A stretch of DNA of 64,000 bases from the NCBI GenBank assembly GCA_016722375.1, contig JADKJG010000004.1:324649-388648 (forward strand). The letters run 5' to 3'. The DNA is from Bacteroidota bacterium. Its GTDB lineage: Bacteria; Bacteroidota; Bacteroidia; Chitinophagales; LD1. Position numbers and translations under genes: made by a program. The notes under the pieces are model-generated. The model did no database searches. It worked only from the letters and a program-made list of their open reading frames with translations, and had not been told where the DNA came from. Positions 8,421-18,201 of the stretch are shown here, in pieces (position 1 is the stretch's first letter; each line of letters begins with the position of its first letter).

Positions 8421-10017
8421 ATGAAGAAGATTTTACTTCTCACAGCTTTAGTTTCTTTTATGTCTATTGGAAATATTTCTGCCCAACTTGCAGCTAACCC
8501 AACCAAAACGGATCCGACTTGTTCTTCCAGCGATGGGACAGCAGCGGTGGCTCCAACCGGGGGAAGTAACTATACTTACAAATGGAGTACTGGCGCTATC
8601 ACTTCCTCTATTTCCAACCTGGCGGCGGGGACTTATACAGTTACTGTCTATTCATCTGGAGGAGGAGGTACTGCAAAAAGCGATACTTTGTATAAGGAAA
8701 CCTTTGATGGTGCTCAAACTTGGACACTTAACACCTCCACCGGAAGTAACGGGGCAGACTATAATTATTGGGTTATTTCAGGAGCTGAAAACGGAACTGC
8801 TCCCGGAAGTTGTGGAACAAAAAATGGTTCAGACAAGACAATGTTTGTCACCAGCGTGGCTCAGTTTGTAGGGGGGGGCTGCTTATGATGCAGGAGGCTT
8901 ATGTGGTTTTTTGTATTGTCCTCAAACGAATATGGCTTCACAGTCGGCAAATATAAACACGACTCCTGTCAGTTCAGGTAGCCATAATTTGGTATTATCT
9001 TTTGATTTTATGAGTATGGGTAGTGGTTTGTCGGATAATGCTTCTGCATTCTACAGCATAGATGGAGGAACTAATTATACGCAGTTGGATGCTTCTCTCA
9101 AGTCGCCTAGTTCTTGCGGTGGCAGCGGTGCAGCGATATGGGCTCGTCGTAGTTATGTACTTCCGGCAAATTGCTTGAGCCTTTCAAACTTTAGAGTTCG
9201 CTTCAATTGGACTAACGATGATGACGGAGCAGGTTCAGATCCATCTGTAGCTATAAACAACGTCATTCTTCGTGACTCAATTCCGGGAGTTGGCGTAGGT
9301 ACAGATTCTGTGGTGGCTACTATTACTCTTACTCCAACAGGTAGTGCAGCTACTCCGGTCATCACCACTTCTAAAGATACTATTTGCGCTAGTGATTCAA
9401 CACAGATTTGCGTGACATCTACTTACGCTTCTTATCTGTGGAACGCGAACGGAAATAATGCTACCACGCAGTGTGTGTTTGCTAGAAATGCCGGTAACTA
9501 TAACGTTCAGGTAACGGATAATAACGGCTGTACAGCTCAATCAAGTAACCTTCCGGTCACTGTTCGTCCTCAGCCATCTGTTTCTATCACCAGAACCGGT
9601 GACACTTTGGTAGTATTTAATGCGGTCAGCTACCAGTGGTATAGAAATAATGTGGCGATTACTCCGGGAGGTACCTCACAATTATTAATTGCCTCTCAAC
9701 CGGGTTCCTATACCGTGGAAATTACCGATATATACGGATGCAAAGCCACCTCGACACCTATCGCCACGGCGATTCATGATTTAGCAAATGATATTCATTT
9801 TGAATTGTATCCTAACCCGGTTTCTGAAGGAAAGTTGCAGGTGGTAATTGGGAAGGAATGCTTAGGTTGTGAATTGCAAGTATTTGATGCTACAGGTCGT
9901 CTAGTTCATCAGTCTCTTGTCCATACTAAGAAGTCTGACATAGATGTGTCCCATCTTGCTAAAGGACTATATGTGGTGAAACTTAATAACGCCGTTCGGC
10001 AGTTTATCAAGGAATAA
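8421..10017 (+). CDS. T9SS cargo surface protein, frameshifted at a G8 tract
   Basis: Secreted protein of about 531 residues if one base is removed. The ATG at 8421 gives a signal peptide (MKKILLLTALVSFMSIGNISA). An SprB-like repeat (NPTKTDPTCSSSDGTAAV, then GTYTVTVYSSGG) is followed by a lectin-like central region, an Ig-like segment and a T9SS type A sorting domain at the end (FELYPNPVSEGKLQ, then ATGRLVHQ and LAKGLYVVKL). The reading frame breaks at eight G bases (8871-8878): with seven G the frame runs through VGGAAYDAGGLCGFLY into the downstream frame; with eight it stops at TGA 8884-8886. It is either an indel error or a phase-variable tract. It should be exported by T9SS and attached to the surface or released. 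Confidence 0.8.
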
Positions 10018-10037
10018 GATTCTGAAATATCATTGAA

Positions 10038-10074
10038 TTAAAAAGGCCGCGTTTGAAATGCGCGGCCTTTTTAA
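10038..10074. terminator. Strong rho-independent terminator, probably bidirectional
   Basis: Arms AAAAAGGCCGCG (10040-10051) and CGCGGCCTTTTT (10061-10072) pair perfectly over 12 bases around a 9-base loop, with A and T tracts on both sides. It lies between the T9SS gene and the convergent PAP2_C gene. Confidence 0.9.
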
Positions 10075-10139
10075 TTTATAGGGAGATAATGAATTTTTAG
10101 TGTAAATAGACTTTAGAAAGGTGCAGAAACTCTGTATGT

Positions 10140-10862
10140 TCAAGGTTCTATTCTTTCTCTCCTTATACTCCACTCCATAGGAAATGGGGAAAAGGAAAAA
10201 ACCTTTTGGGCGAACAGGTTGCTTAGGTAAAGTGCCATGATAGAAAAGAGGGGAGCAAAAACGACATCTACCGTGTAATGTACCTTCTGCCAGATAATAA
10301 GAATGGCAATAATAATCGTACACATCAGTATCATTCGTTTGAGCAGTTTGTTTTTAGTCACCATGAAAAAAAGAAAACTGGAAGAAACATGACCGGAGAA
10401 GAATAGATCGTTGACCACTGCTCCATTGCCATCGTTGTGCATATAGAGGTTCGCCAGTGGGTCTGAAAGAAAAATCATATCGGCGGGTGCTTGTAGCGGA
10501 ATAAGGTAAATAGTAATGGTCCTGAAAATCATGAGCATAGCATAAGCCTGAAAAGCAACAGCCAAATCTTTGGGTTTATTCAGAAGTGCAATGATGGCCG
10601 TAATCAGTATCCCATGGAAAAGTATGAAAATAATGAGTGAGAAATCACGAGGTGCAAAAAGTGCCAATAGCGGATCAGCCAATGACAATCCGCCCCGACT
10701 GGCAAAGACTCCAATATAGTGTTTGCAATATTTGGAAGCTATCAATAGCTCTATGAAGGACAGGACAAAAAAGAAGGAAAACAGAGTTCCTGCCAGATGT
10801 TCCTTCCATACAGAGGTAAAAGAGTGAATTGTTTTTTTCAACGTTGAAAATTTCGGACGCAA
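10140..10862 (-). CDS. PAP2_C (sphingomyelin synthase-like) membrane protein
   Basis: Integral inner-membrane protein of about 240 residues with six predicted membrane segments. The C-terminal half has the PAP2_C active-site pattern: NDLFFSGHVSSSFLF with one histidine, and VHYTVDVVFAP with the second histidine and the aspartate. In characterised members this H-H-D triad transfers phospho-headgroups between lipids or hydrolyses lipid phosphates; the substrate here is unknown. No ATG is available near the N-terminus. TTG at 10862 or 10841 are the candidate starts, the latter giving MKKTIHSFTSVWKEHL. It may contribute to sphingolipid or phospholipid headgroup chemistry, which is inference. Confidence 0.75.
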   Translation of the reverse strand: MRPKFSTLKKTIHSFTSVWKEHLAGTLFSFFFVLSFIELLIASKYCKHYIGVFASRGGLSLADPLLALFAPRDFSLIIFILFHGILITAIIALLNKPKDLAVAFQAYAMLMIFRTITIYLIPLQAPADMIFLSDPLANLYMHNDGNGAVVNDLFFSGHVSSSFLFFMVTKNKLLKRMILMCTIIIAILIIWQKVHYTVDVVFAPLFSIMALYLSNLFAQKVFSFSPFPMEWSIRRERIEP

Positions 10863-10918
10863 ATTTCCACAAAAAATTAATAAAATGATAATGGCTGATT
10901 ATAAAAAGAGTTATCTAG

Positions 10919-13327
10919 CTATTCGGTACGAACAATCTTCTGTGATTGGATCAATTGTCCCTGTTTTAATAATTTAACTAAATAAATCCCGGAAGCGAGG
11001 CGGATATCTAATCGTACAAGTGAATTTTTTGCTTGAATTAAAGATTGGTGAATCCTCCGACCTAGTGCGTCTTCTATTTCTAGAGTCCCATTTTCAAAGG
11101 GGAAGTCGGTAATCGAGATATTCACTTTGTCTTGGAAGGGGTTTGGATATACGTGAAGCAGTACTTTGTCTCCAGACGTAGATGAAACAGATACAGTCGC
11201 AGTGTCGCCTTTAGTGGTATCTACTATATCATAAACTGAAAAGACATCAAGTCCCGCTTCTACCAAGTGTCCCGGACTCCTGTCTTCTGCTTTAAACGCA
11301 ATGCGCATGTTGGATGTCGGAGCCAGATAATCCTTGACCCGAAAGTCTTTATCCACCCACTGGCTTCTAGACGTAGTCTCTACATCTAAGGTAACAGAAT
11401 CAATACCGTTGGTCAGCGTAATGACCAAAGAGTCGTTTGGGGTGGTAGAACCGCCATCGTTATAAAACCATCTGGAATAGGTTATGTGCGGATCATCATA
11501 ATCTCGTATGGCAAAAAGTGGAGAACGAAGTATGGTATATCCGTCATCCACATCATCATCACCAGAATCACCCCCGTTATTACCGGTTACATAGCATTGG
11601 TTTCCAAAATCACCTGATACGTCAGCCCCCGGATTAGCGGTATTAAGAAAATAGGTCGTGCCAATTGGCTTTCCTCTTTTCCAAGCACCTGATGATGCGG
11701 TGGTTTGAGTAGTCCAACCGTAATCCATGATGAAATCATCATAATACCCTTTGGAAGTAGGCAGCAAAACGGTATCTATAGAAGTAGAATCTACTGCCTG
11801 GACATATACCGTCTGCCTGCCCCACCTTCCGGCATAGAAATTATACTTGCCTTGTAAAAAATCACAGAAATTATATTGAGCGAAATTATTGGTTGCCACC
11901 TCTTGATAAGTGGCGCCTAATGTATCCTGAATCAATACCCGAACAAACGGAAGTGAATCGGAAGTTGCTGAATCTGTTGTAAGGACCGTTAGGCGCGAAG
12001 TGTTGATTGGAATCAAATTTATATTGATAACCTTAAGGCTTCCGTTGCGCAACGCCACATTTGAGGAGTCCCTGGTTTGGTAGCCAGACTTGGAAAAGCG
12101 AATGGTATAAGTTCCAGTATCTGGAGTTCCCATAGCGAATATTCCTTGCAAATTAGATTTAACGCTGGCACTCGTCCCAACAATTTCGACGGTTACATCA
12201 TTCAACAAGGTGCCGCACAAAGAGTCTTTTACAATTCCTTCAACATAACAAGCTCTTTTATATTCTGGCTTGAGTATCCATAAGCCGTTTTCAATATCTG
12301 AAACAATGATATTGCCGGAAGGGAGAAATGGCCAAACGCCCCAAGCACCGTTAAAACTGCTACCGGTAGTAGGCGAAGTATCATAATGGGCGACCTCGAC
12401 CAAATTGTTCTTTCGCAATACGTCGAATATGGCGATGCCGTAGGTGTAATAAGAAGATACAGCATAATTATTCTTGAAGTAAGTATTGTGCATTATAGCT
12501 GTTCCGGCATCAACAGATTTAGAACGAGCCGTTTCTCTCACGCTACCTAAATTTGAAACATCATAACAAGTCAGATAAGACGAAGGCTTTTCATCTGTTG
12601 TAAAGAGATACTTGCTGTCATCACTCAGCCAACAATTATGCGCAAAATTTTGTGGTGTATTCCATACGGCAAGAGTATTTGCTGCTTGGTTACTGGTGCT
12701 TTTATTTCTTACATCCACTACTTTAATAAACCCGTTATTGACGCAGGCATTCCACATGGTATCATTTCTTGCATAATTATCATGAACGTAATTATTCTGA
12801 AAGGAACCAATCAAAGGAGGACTCCATAAATTGGAATCTAATTTGAGAAAAAGTTGCCCTTTATCAGTTCCATTGATATAAGCAATTCCCTTCTCATCAA
12901 TAAATATACTATGTGATGTGGTCATATTCCCCGGCTTGACGGTATGATACCGAACGCTATCCGGAAGATATCGAAGATCTACAACCATCAGGCCACTCGC
13001 TTGTTCCGTTGTAACATAAGCATACCCTTTATACTCTCGAACCTCCCGCCACATAGCGTTAGTTCCTGTTGCCCCCGGAATCAGGAATATCTGTTTTGGG
13101 TTTGTAGGAGTGTCAATACGTACAATAGATAGCCCCTCCGTGTTTCCGACAAGGGCATACTCTCTTCCACCTGAATCTACATAGCTCGTCAGGTTGCTGC
13201 ATTTTACACCGGTCGAGTAGGTAAGATGCCCAAGTAGCGAGAGATTTTTTTGTGCCAATAAAGAAAGGCTTGTTAATACTAGAAGTGAGGTGGCAAAGGC
13301 AAAGTGTCGCAGTTTTGTTCTGGTCAT
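10919..13327 (-). CDS. T9SS cargo protein, choice-of-anchor B / LVIVD-repeat type
   Basis: Large secreted protein of 802 residues. A signal peptide (about 1-25) is followed by an LVIVD-type beta-propeller region (about 30-350; GLSIVRIDTPTNPKQ, GLMVVDLRYLPDSV and the motif HDNYARNDTMW), as in choice-of-anchor B proteins. A carboxypeptidase-regulatory-like beta-sandwich follows (VEGIVKDSLCGTLLNDVTVEI, about 360-440), then a jelly-roll-like region with a DDFIMDYGWTTQTTASSGAW segment. The end is a T9SS type A sorting domain (LLHVYPNPFQDKVNI, then DALGRRIHQ and LASGIYLVKLLKQG). Ligand unknown. Transcribed alone, away from pyrF. Confidence 0.88.
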   Translation of the reverse strand: MTRTKLRHFAFATSLLVLTSLSLLAQKNLSLLGHLTYSTGVKCSNLTSYVDSGGREYALVGNTEGLSIVRIDTPTNPKQIFLIPGATGTNAMWREVREYKGYAYVTTEQASGLMVVDLRYLPDSVRYHTVKPGNMTTSHSIFIDEKGIAYINGTDKGQLFLKLDSNLWSPPLIGSFQNNYVHDNYARNDTMWNACVNNGFIKVVDVRNKSTSNQAANTLAVWNTPQNFAHNCWLSDDSKYLFTTDEKPSSYLTCYDVSNLGSVRETARSKSVDAGTAIMHNTYFKNNYAVSSYYTYGIAIFDVLRKNNLVEVAHYDTSPTTGSSFNGAWGVWPFLPSGNIIVSDIENGLWILKPEYKRACYVEGIVKDSLCGTLLNDVTVEIVGTSASVKSNLQGIFAMGTPDTGTYTIRFSKSGYQTRDSSNVALRNGSLKVININLIPINTSRLTVLTTDSATSDSLPFVRVLIQDTLGATYQEVATNNFAQYNFCDFLQGKYNFYAGRWGRQTVYVQAVDSTSIDTVLLPTSKGYYDDFIMDYGWTTQTTASSGAWKRGKPIGTTYFLNTANPGADVSGDFGNQCYVTGNNGGDSGDDDVDDGYTILRSPLFAIRDYDDPHITYSRWFYNDGGSTTPNDSLVITLTNGIDSVTLDVETTSRSQWVDKDFRVKDYLAPTSNMRIAFKAEDRSPGHLVEAGLDVFSVYDIVDTTKGDTATVSVSSTSGDKVLLHVYPNPFQDKVNISITDFPFENGTLEIEDALGRRIHQSLIQAKNSLVRLDIRLASGIYLVKLLKQGQLIQSQKIVRTE

Positions 13328-13452
13328 TCAGAGAAATTGTAAGCATAAAAATAGGGAAATTGGCTGGTTAGCTGGTTAAAGCAATAAACATTCACCTCCC
13401 TGATCCATTTAACCAATCATGAATACACTATGCTTTCCTTACATTCGCGCCG

Positions 13453-14277
13453 ATGACCCGCCAAGAACTTTATAATCTAATTTTGAAAAAAGAATCATTC
13501 CTCTGTGTAGGTCTGGATACGGACATAAATCTAATTCCACAGCACCTTCGCTCATACGCTGATCCTGTTTTCGAGTTCAACAAAGCCATCATTGATGCAA
13601 CTCATGATATTGCGGTTGCCTACAAGCCTAATCTTGCTTTTTATGAAAGTATGGGACTGAAAGGCTGGGAGAGTTTGGAGAAAACAATGGAATACCTTTC
13701 GGGCTTCAAAAATGAAGTGTTCACCATTGCCGATGCAAAGCGAGGCGATATAGGTAATACTTCAAAAATGTATGCCAAGACTTTTTTTGAATGGCTACAG
13801 TTTGATTCCGTAACTGTGGCTCCCTACATGGGCGAAGATTCAGTCACTCCGTTTTTGGAGTATAAAGATAAGTGGGTTATACTTTTAGGGCTAACATCTA
13901 ATAAAGGAAGCCGCGACTTCCAATTCTTGGATACCAATGGCGCAAAACTCTATGAGCAGGTTATTACAAAGGCACAGAGCTGGGCTAATCCGGAACAACT
14001 TATGTTTGTGGTGGGTGCTACGCATCCGGAAGAGTTAAAACATATCCGAAGTTTGGCCCCGCAAAATTTCTTTCTCGTTCCCGGGGTGGGCGCACAAGGA
14101 GGTGACTTAGATGCCATTTGCCGGAACGGAATGAATCCAACTTGTGGGCTGTTAATCAACTCTTCGCGCAATATCATTTATGCTTCCAGAGAAAATGATT
14201 TTGCTTCTGCAGCCAGAAAGGCTTCGCTGGCGATTAAAGACGAAATGTCTGGCTATATACGCAGACTAAAGGCATAG
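13453..14277 (+). CDS. pyrF: Orotidine-5'-phosphate decarboxylase, long type
   Basis: Last step of UMP synthesis, decarboxylating OMP. The protein has 274 residues, the length of the longer PyrF subfamily. The catalytic D-K-x-x-D array is visible in IADAKRGDIGNT (D94, K96, D99). Substrate-binding segments are FLCVGLDTDI near the N-terminus, VAYKPNLAFYE and the phosphate-gripper region VPGVGAQGGD, followed by INSSRNIIYAS. All key residues are intact. The adjacent TPR gene is downstream on the same strand with its own candidate promoter, so co-transcription is uncertain. Confidence 0.96.
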   Translation: MTRQELYNLILKKESFLCVGLDTDINLIPQHLRSYADPVFEFNKAIIDATHDIAVAYKPNLAFYESMGLKGWESLEKTMEYLSGFKNEVFTIADAKRGDIGNTSKMYAKTFFEWLQFDSVTVAPYMGEDSVTPFLEYKDKWVILLGLTSNKGSRDFQFLDTNGAKLYEQVITKAQSWANPEQLMFVVGATHPEELKHIRSLAPQNFFLVPGVGAQGGDLDAICRNGMNPTCGLLINSSRNIIYASRENDFASAARKASLAIKDEMSGYIRRLKA

Positions 14278-14288
14278 AGAAATTCTGC

Positions 14289-14296
14289 TACTTTTG
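14289..14296 (+). promoter_or_regulatory. Candidate -7 element before the TPR gene
   Basis: TACTTTTG matches the Bacteroidota -7 consensus TAnnTTTG exactly and lies 24 bases before the GTG start at 14320. No convincing -33 box was seen. Confidence 0.35.
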
Positions 14297-14319
14297 GCAC
14301 CTTCAAAAAAACATACACA

Positions 14320-15066
14320 GTGAAAAAAACATACTTTCTTCTAGTTGGTTTTATTGCTTGCTCTTTACAAATAGCATTTGCTCAGAAAAACTCTTCTAGT
14401 GATGCATTTGAGACACAACAAAAAATCTATCATCAGGCAATGAAACGGTATGACCTACAGACCGCTACGGTAGCTATGTATAATATGATCGCTCTCAAGC
14501 CAACTCAGTTGGAATTGAATGACTCTTTAGCGTTGCTTTACTTTGGTCAGGAGAGATACCCCCAGTCTTATCTTTTGGGTGAGGAAATTTTGAAAACAAA
14601 TCCTGAAAAAACCGGAATTCGTGAGTTAGTGGCCTCTTCCAAGCAAAATTTAGGTATGCTGAAGGAATCACTTGCTGAATACGAAAAGCTGTATAAAGAC
14701 ACCAAATCTTTGTTCTTTCTTTATCAGGCTGCTACCTTGCAGTACCAATTGAAGCGTTTCGGAGAATGTGTTGCCTCATTGGAACAAATATTGTCAAGCC
14801 CCGAAACAACAAAACAGAAGGTAACCATTCGAACTCAGTCGGGCGCACAAGAGGTACCTATGAACGCTGCTGCACTGAACATCCGTGGCATTTGTGCTAT
14901 GGAGTTAAACCAGCCGGATGCTGCTAAATCCAATTTTATTAAGGCACTTGAAATATATCCTGAATTTGCATTGGCAAAAGGGAACTTAGAGAGTTTGGAT
15001 AAGCACGACAATTCGCAAGCTGCTCCTGCCAGCCCCCTTAATACCGGCCCTAATCCTCCCCGGTAA
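14320..15066 (+). CDS. Exported TPR protein
   Basis: Periplasmic or outer-membrane-associated protein of 248 residues, starting at GTG 14320 with a signal peptide ending near AQKNSSSD. The body is helical with tetratricopeptide-like units (DLQTATVAMYNMIALKPTQLELNDSLALLYFGQERYP is the longest visible pair region; a canonical TPR is NAAALNIRGICAMELNQPDA near 185-205). The C-terminus is a short Pro/Asn/Ala-rich tail. TPRs mediate protein contacts; the partner is not evident. It sits between pyrF and a methyltransferase with no functional link. Confidence 0.75.
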   Translation: MKKTYFLLVGFIACSLQIAFAQKNSSSDAFETQQKIYHQAMKRYDLQTATVAMYNMIALKPTQLELNDSLALLYFGQERYPQSYLLGEEILKTNPEKTGIRELVASSKQNLGMLKESLAEYEKLYKDTKSLFFLYQAATLQYQLKRFGECVASLEQILSSPETTKQKVTIRTQSGAQEVPMNAAALNIRGICAMELNQPDAAKSNFIKALEIYPEFALAKGNLESLDKHDNSQAAPASPLNTGPNPPR

Positions 15067-15120
15067 AAGGATAATACAACCAACCAACAATCTCTTCAAT
15101 TTTCATAAGATCAACTGAAA

Positions 15121-15843
15121 ATGAGCCAGACAGTAAAACAAAATGTTGATGAGTTTAATAAAGATGTATTAGACAACGGCGGCTATCGTTATACCCATAA
15201 CGCTAAGTATTCTTCTTTTGTAGCCAACCTCAGGCAAACCGATATAACCGAAGAAATAATTCGTAAGATTGGTAACATCAAAACCGTTTTGGACATAGGC
15301 AGCGGGGATGGCACTTACACTGCGGAACTAAAAGAGCGAATGCCGGATATCGAGTTTACGGGTTTCGATCCGGCATCCGTAGCGATTAAAGCGGCTGAAG
15401 ATCGTTTCCCCTCCTGCAAATTTTTTGTCGGCAATATCCTCGACCCCAGTACATTTCCAGACAAGAAATTTGACTTAGCTATTTTCAGAGGAGTAATTCA
15501 TCACTTACCTACTCAATCAGATTCAATTAAGTACGCAGGCATGATGAGCAACCGGGTTTTAATCATCGAGCCGAATGGCAACAATCCCATTCTGAAGTGG
15601 ATTGAGAAAAATAGTGAATATCACATTCAACACGAAGAGCAATCTTTCTCTTCCACTTTTCTGAAAAAGATATGTACAGAAAACGGCTTTAAGGTAAAGC
15701 ACCTTTCCTACATTGGCTTTGTACCTTTCTTCTTCCCTACTTTTCCAGCCAAAGTGATTCACTTCTTTCAGCCTCTTTTGGAAAAAATTCCTTTGTTGGG
15801 GAAATACTTTGGTGCCCAGACTATAATTCTGGGAGAGAAATAG
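15121..15843 (+). CDS. Class I SAM-dependent methyltransferase
   Basis: Soluble methyltransferase of 240 residues. The SAM-binding motif I is VLDIGSGDGTYT (about 56-68), with an acidic residue ending strand 2 in FTGFDPASV and motif IV-like FDLAIFRGVIHHL. The protein resembles Methyltransf_11/25 members acting on small molecules or sugars. The C-terminal part is hydrophobic and Phe-rich (IGFVPFFFPTFPAKV), which may point to a membrane-bound substrate. It converges on a glycosyltransferase gene (12-base gap) involved in envelope glycan work, but a shared pathway is only a suggestion. Confidence 0.85.
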   Translation: MSQTVKQNVDEFNKDVLDNGGYRYTHNAKYSSFVANLRQTDITEEIIRKIGNIKTVLDIGSGDGTYTAELKERMPDIEFTGFDPASVAIKAAEDRFPSCKFFVGNILDPSTFPDKKFDLAIFRGVIHHLPTQSDSIKYAGMMSNRVLIIEPNGNNPILKWIEKNSEYHIQHEEQSFSSTFLKKICTENGFKVKHLSYIGFVPFFFPTFPAKVIHFFQPLLEKIPLLGKYFGAQTIILGEK

Positions 15844-15855
15844 CTTTCCTTATCT

Positions 15856-17780
15856 CTACCGCTTCCTGAACACATTGCGCCGGATAAACTTCGGCCTGCG
15901 TTTGCTTTCCTCCAGAATTTTGGATTGATATTCGCCTAAAATAGAAATGGCAAGCATATTTAATCCACCAAAAAAGAGAACAAGAACGATAATCGTAGTA
16001 ACTCCATGTGGCGTATCTGGGAGTATGAAATAAAGTGCTATTTGTAGAATAATGGCAAAGAAAGAAACCACCGTTAGTGTCCAACCCAGATAGGTAAGCA
16101 GTTCGAGCGGAACAAAACTAAAGCTGAATATCGCCTTCCTAGCCCATGCTATGTTCTTTCTCATGTTGTTGGTCGTTACGCCAAACATTCTTTCGGGTCT
16201 GACATAATCAATACCGGTCTGTCTGAAGCCCACCCAAGCGCGCAGACCACGCAGAAACTGGTCAGTTTCAGGCAGCTTGACTAATTCATCCACCACCTTT
16301 CTATCCATCAAACTAAAATCACCGGCATCTACCGGCATCGGAATATAGCTGACGCTGCGAAACAGACGATAGAACATTTTATAGAAAGAGGCCAGCACTT
16401 GATCGCCTTCACGGGCTACCCTTCTGCCATAGACCACATCAAAACCATTTTTCCACTCTTGATAAAACTGCTCGATCAATTCCGGTGGGTCTTGAAGATC
16501 TCCATCCAACAGAATCACTCCGTCGCCGGTAGATATTTCCATGCCGGAAAGAAAAGCAGACTGTGAACCAAAGTTCCTCGAATGTTCAATCGCGATGACA
16601 TGATCATCTTTTTCCACCAACGCTTGCAATACATCGTTGGTATTATCCGGTGAGGCATCATTCACAAAAATGATTTCATAATCTACGGCCATTTTCTGAA
16701 AAGTCTTGGTCAACCGTTCGTACATGAATGGAATGGCCTGTACATCCTTATAACAAGCAATCACTGCTGAGAGTTTGTGCCGGATTTGATCCTGATGCAG
16801 CTTCTTTTCATACAAGGGCTTGGAGTAATCCTTCTGCCATTCATACGTTTTCTGTAAGCCTTCTTTCAGTGGCGTTTCATTTTCCCATCCTATGAGTTCC
16901 CTGGCTAAGGAAGCATCACCAAACCATTCTTTCAAATCCCATTTACGGTTCGGCATATCGCCCCATTCCGGTTCGCCGGGCAGTTGAAATAGCTCTTTGA
17001 TGGTGGCAGATATATCTCGAATAGTTGTTTTCCTTCCGCTGGCAATATTGAGTGAAGCCCCTTGAATTTTATTGATTTTATTGGCAGAACGAAGGGTAGC
17101 ATAAAGCGCATCGTCTATAAACACAAAGTCGCGCGAAATATCGGGCTGCACCAAGGGCGGATATCCTCCCTTCATCGCTTTATTAATCAGCGTAGGCACC
17201 AAACGGTCCGGTTCTTCATAAGGACCATAAATGGAATAGTATCGAAGATTTGCCACCGGCATTTCTTTGATGGTGCCATAAAACTTAATCATGTGCGCCG
17301 CTCCCGCTTTGGTCACTGCATAGTGGGAATTGGGTTGCGCCGCTTCTTCTTTTGGCGCAGCAGCATTCAACCCATATTCAGAAGAACTACCGGCATGAAC
17401 AAACGCCTTAATGCTGAACTGCGAAGAAATTTCCAACAGGTTAAGTAGCCCTATGAAATTGGTTTCATAAATCAAATCTACTTCGTCTTGTTTGCTATAA
17501 GCTCCATAAGCCGCCAAATCAAAGATGGTTTTGAAATGATATTCTTTAAACAGATTTTCAACTTGATCTTTCTTGATGATATTGCAATGCAGAATGTTGC
17601 GATACTCAACATCATCCAAGCGCCAAGGGACAAATGGTTTACTCGTTACTGCATACACATCTTGCCGGTAGGGAAGAATAGTGCGGATAAGATTTGCTCC
17701 CATAAAACCAGCGGCACAAAAATGACGATGGGGCCTTCCAATTTCAGAACTTCTTCCTGTATTTTCTCCGCTAATAACAT
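15856..17780 (-). CDS. Fused NAD-dependent sugar epimerase and GT2 glycosyltransferase, frameshifted near the start
   Basis: About 641 residues if one base is restored. N-terminal extended SDR sugar epimerase/dehydratase (about 1-315) with catalytic YAVTK (Y-x-x-x-K). C-terminal DPM1/GtrB-like family 2 glycosyltransferase (about 330-570; FVNDASPDNT and LLDGDLQDPPE) and two membrane helices at the end. The best start is ATG 17780 (MLLAEKIQEEVLKLEGPIVIF). One C is missing at about 17717 (plus strand GGCAC-AAAAA); restoring it gives IVIFGAAGFMGANL, the NAD-binding GxxGxxG motif. As given, the frame reads GRPHRHFCAAGFMG from an upstream start at 17886. The fusion likely makes a nucleotide sugar and transfers it to a polyprenyl carrier. 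Confidence 0.82.
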
Positions 17781-17907
17781 GATGCCGTAAATATGGATAA
17801 AAACCGGTGAGAACAAAAGACCTTATCTTTTCAGGATGAGGTTTTTGGTGGTATTGCTCCAGAGCCTTCAGAGATTTGGGGAACATGCCGTAACTTTGAA
17901 GGAGCTG

Positions 17908-18057
17908 TTAGAAGCTGTTTGGATTTGAACAACCGAATTTGTTATGAATTTGATATGTCGCACGGAGGCACGGAGAACACAGAGGTATTTTCTCCGTGAT
18001 GCTCCGTGACTCTGTGCGATACACATTTTTTTACACAGAAATCCAAATAGCCTCTTA
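17908..18057. repeat. MITE-like nested inverted repeat
   Basis: A 150-base palindromic unit. Outer arms: TTAGAAGCTGTTTGGATTT (17908-17926) against AAATCCAAATAGCCTCTTA (18039-18057), imperfect complements. Inner arms: TCGCACGGAGGCACGGAGAA near 17958 against the CTCCGTGACTCTGTGCGA region ending near 18021. No open frame inside. It fills the gap between the glycosyltransferase and tonB genes and has the layout of a small non-autonomous element or long structured RNA. Confidence 0.65.
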
Positions 18058-18147
18058 GAGATTTTGGGGAGTACGTCTGTAAGCCATTATTCCTGCTGTA
18101 TTGCTTCGGGAAATTGGTTTTGCTAATTCATTCAAACCATTACAAAC

Positions 18148-18179
18148 AAAAAATCCCAAGCATTGCGCTTAGGATTTTT
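18148..18179 (-). terminator. Terminator downstream of the tonB/exb operon
   Basis: AAAAATCCCAAGC (from 18149) pairs with GCTTAGGATTTTT, with a short loop and a T tract on the reverse strand. It lies 22 bases past the tonB stop at 18202. Confidence 0.8.
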
Positions 18180-18201
18180 AAAATTTATGCTTTGGATTCT
18201 C

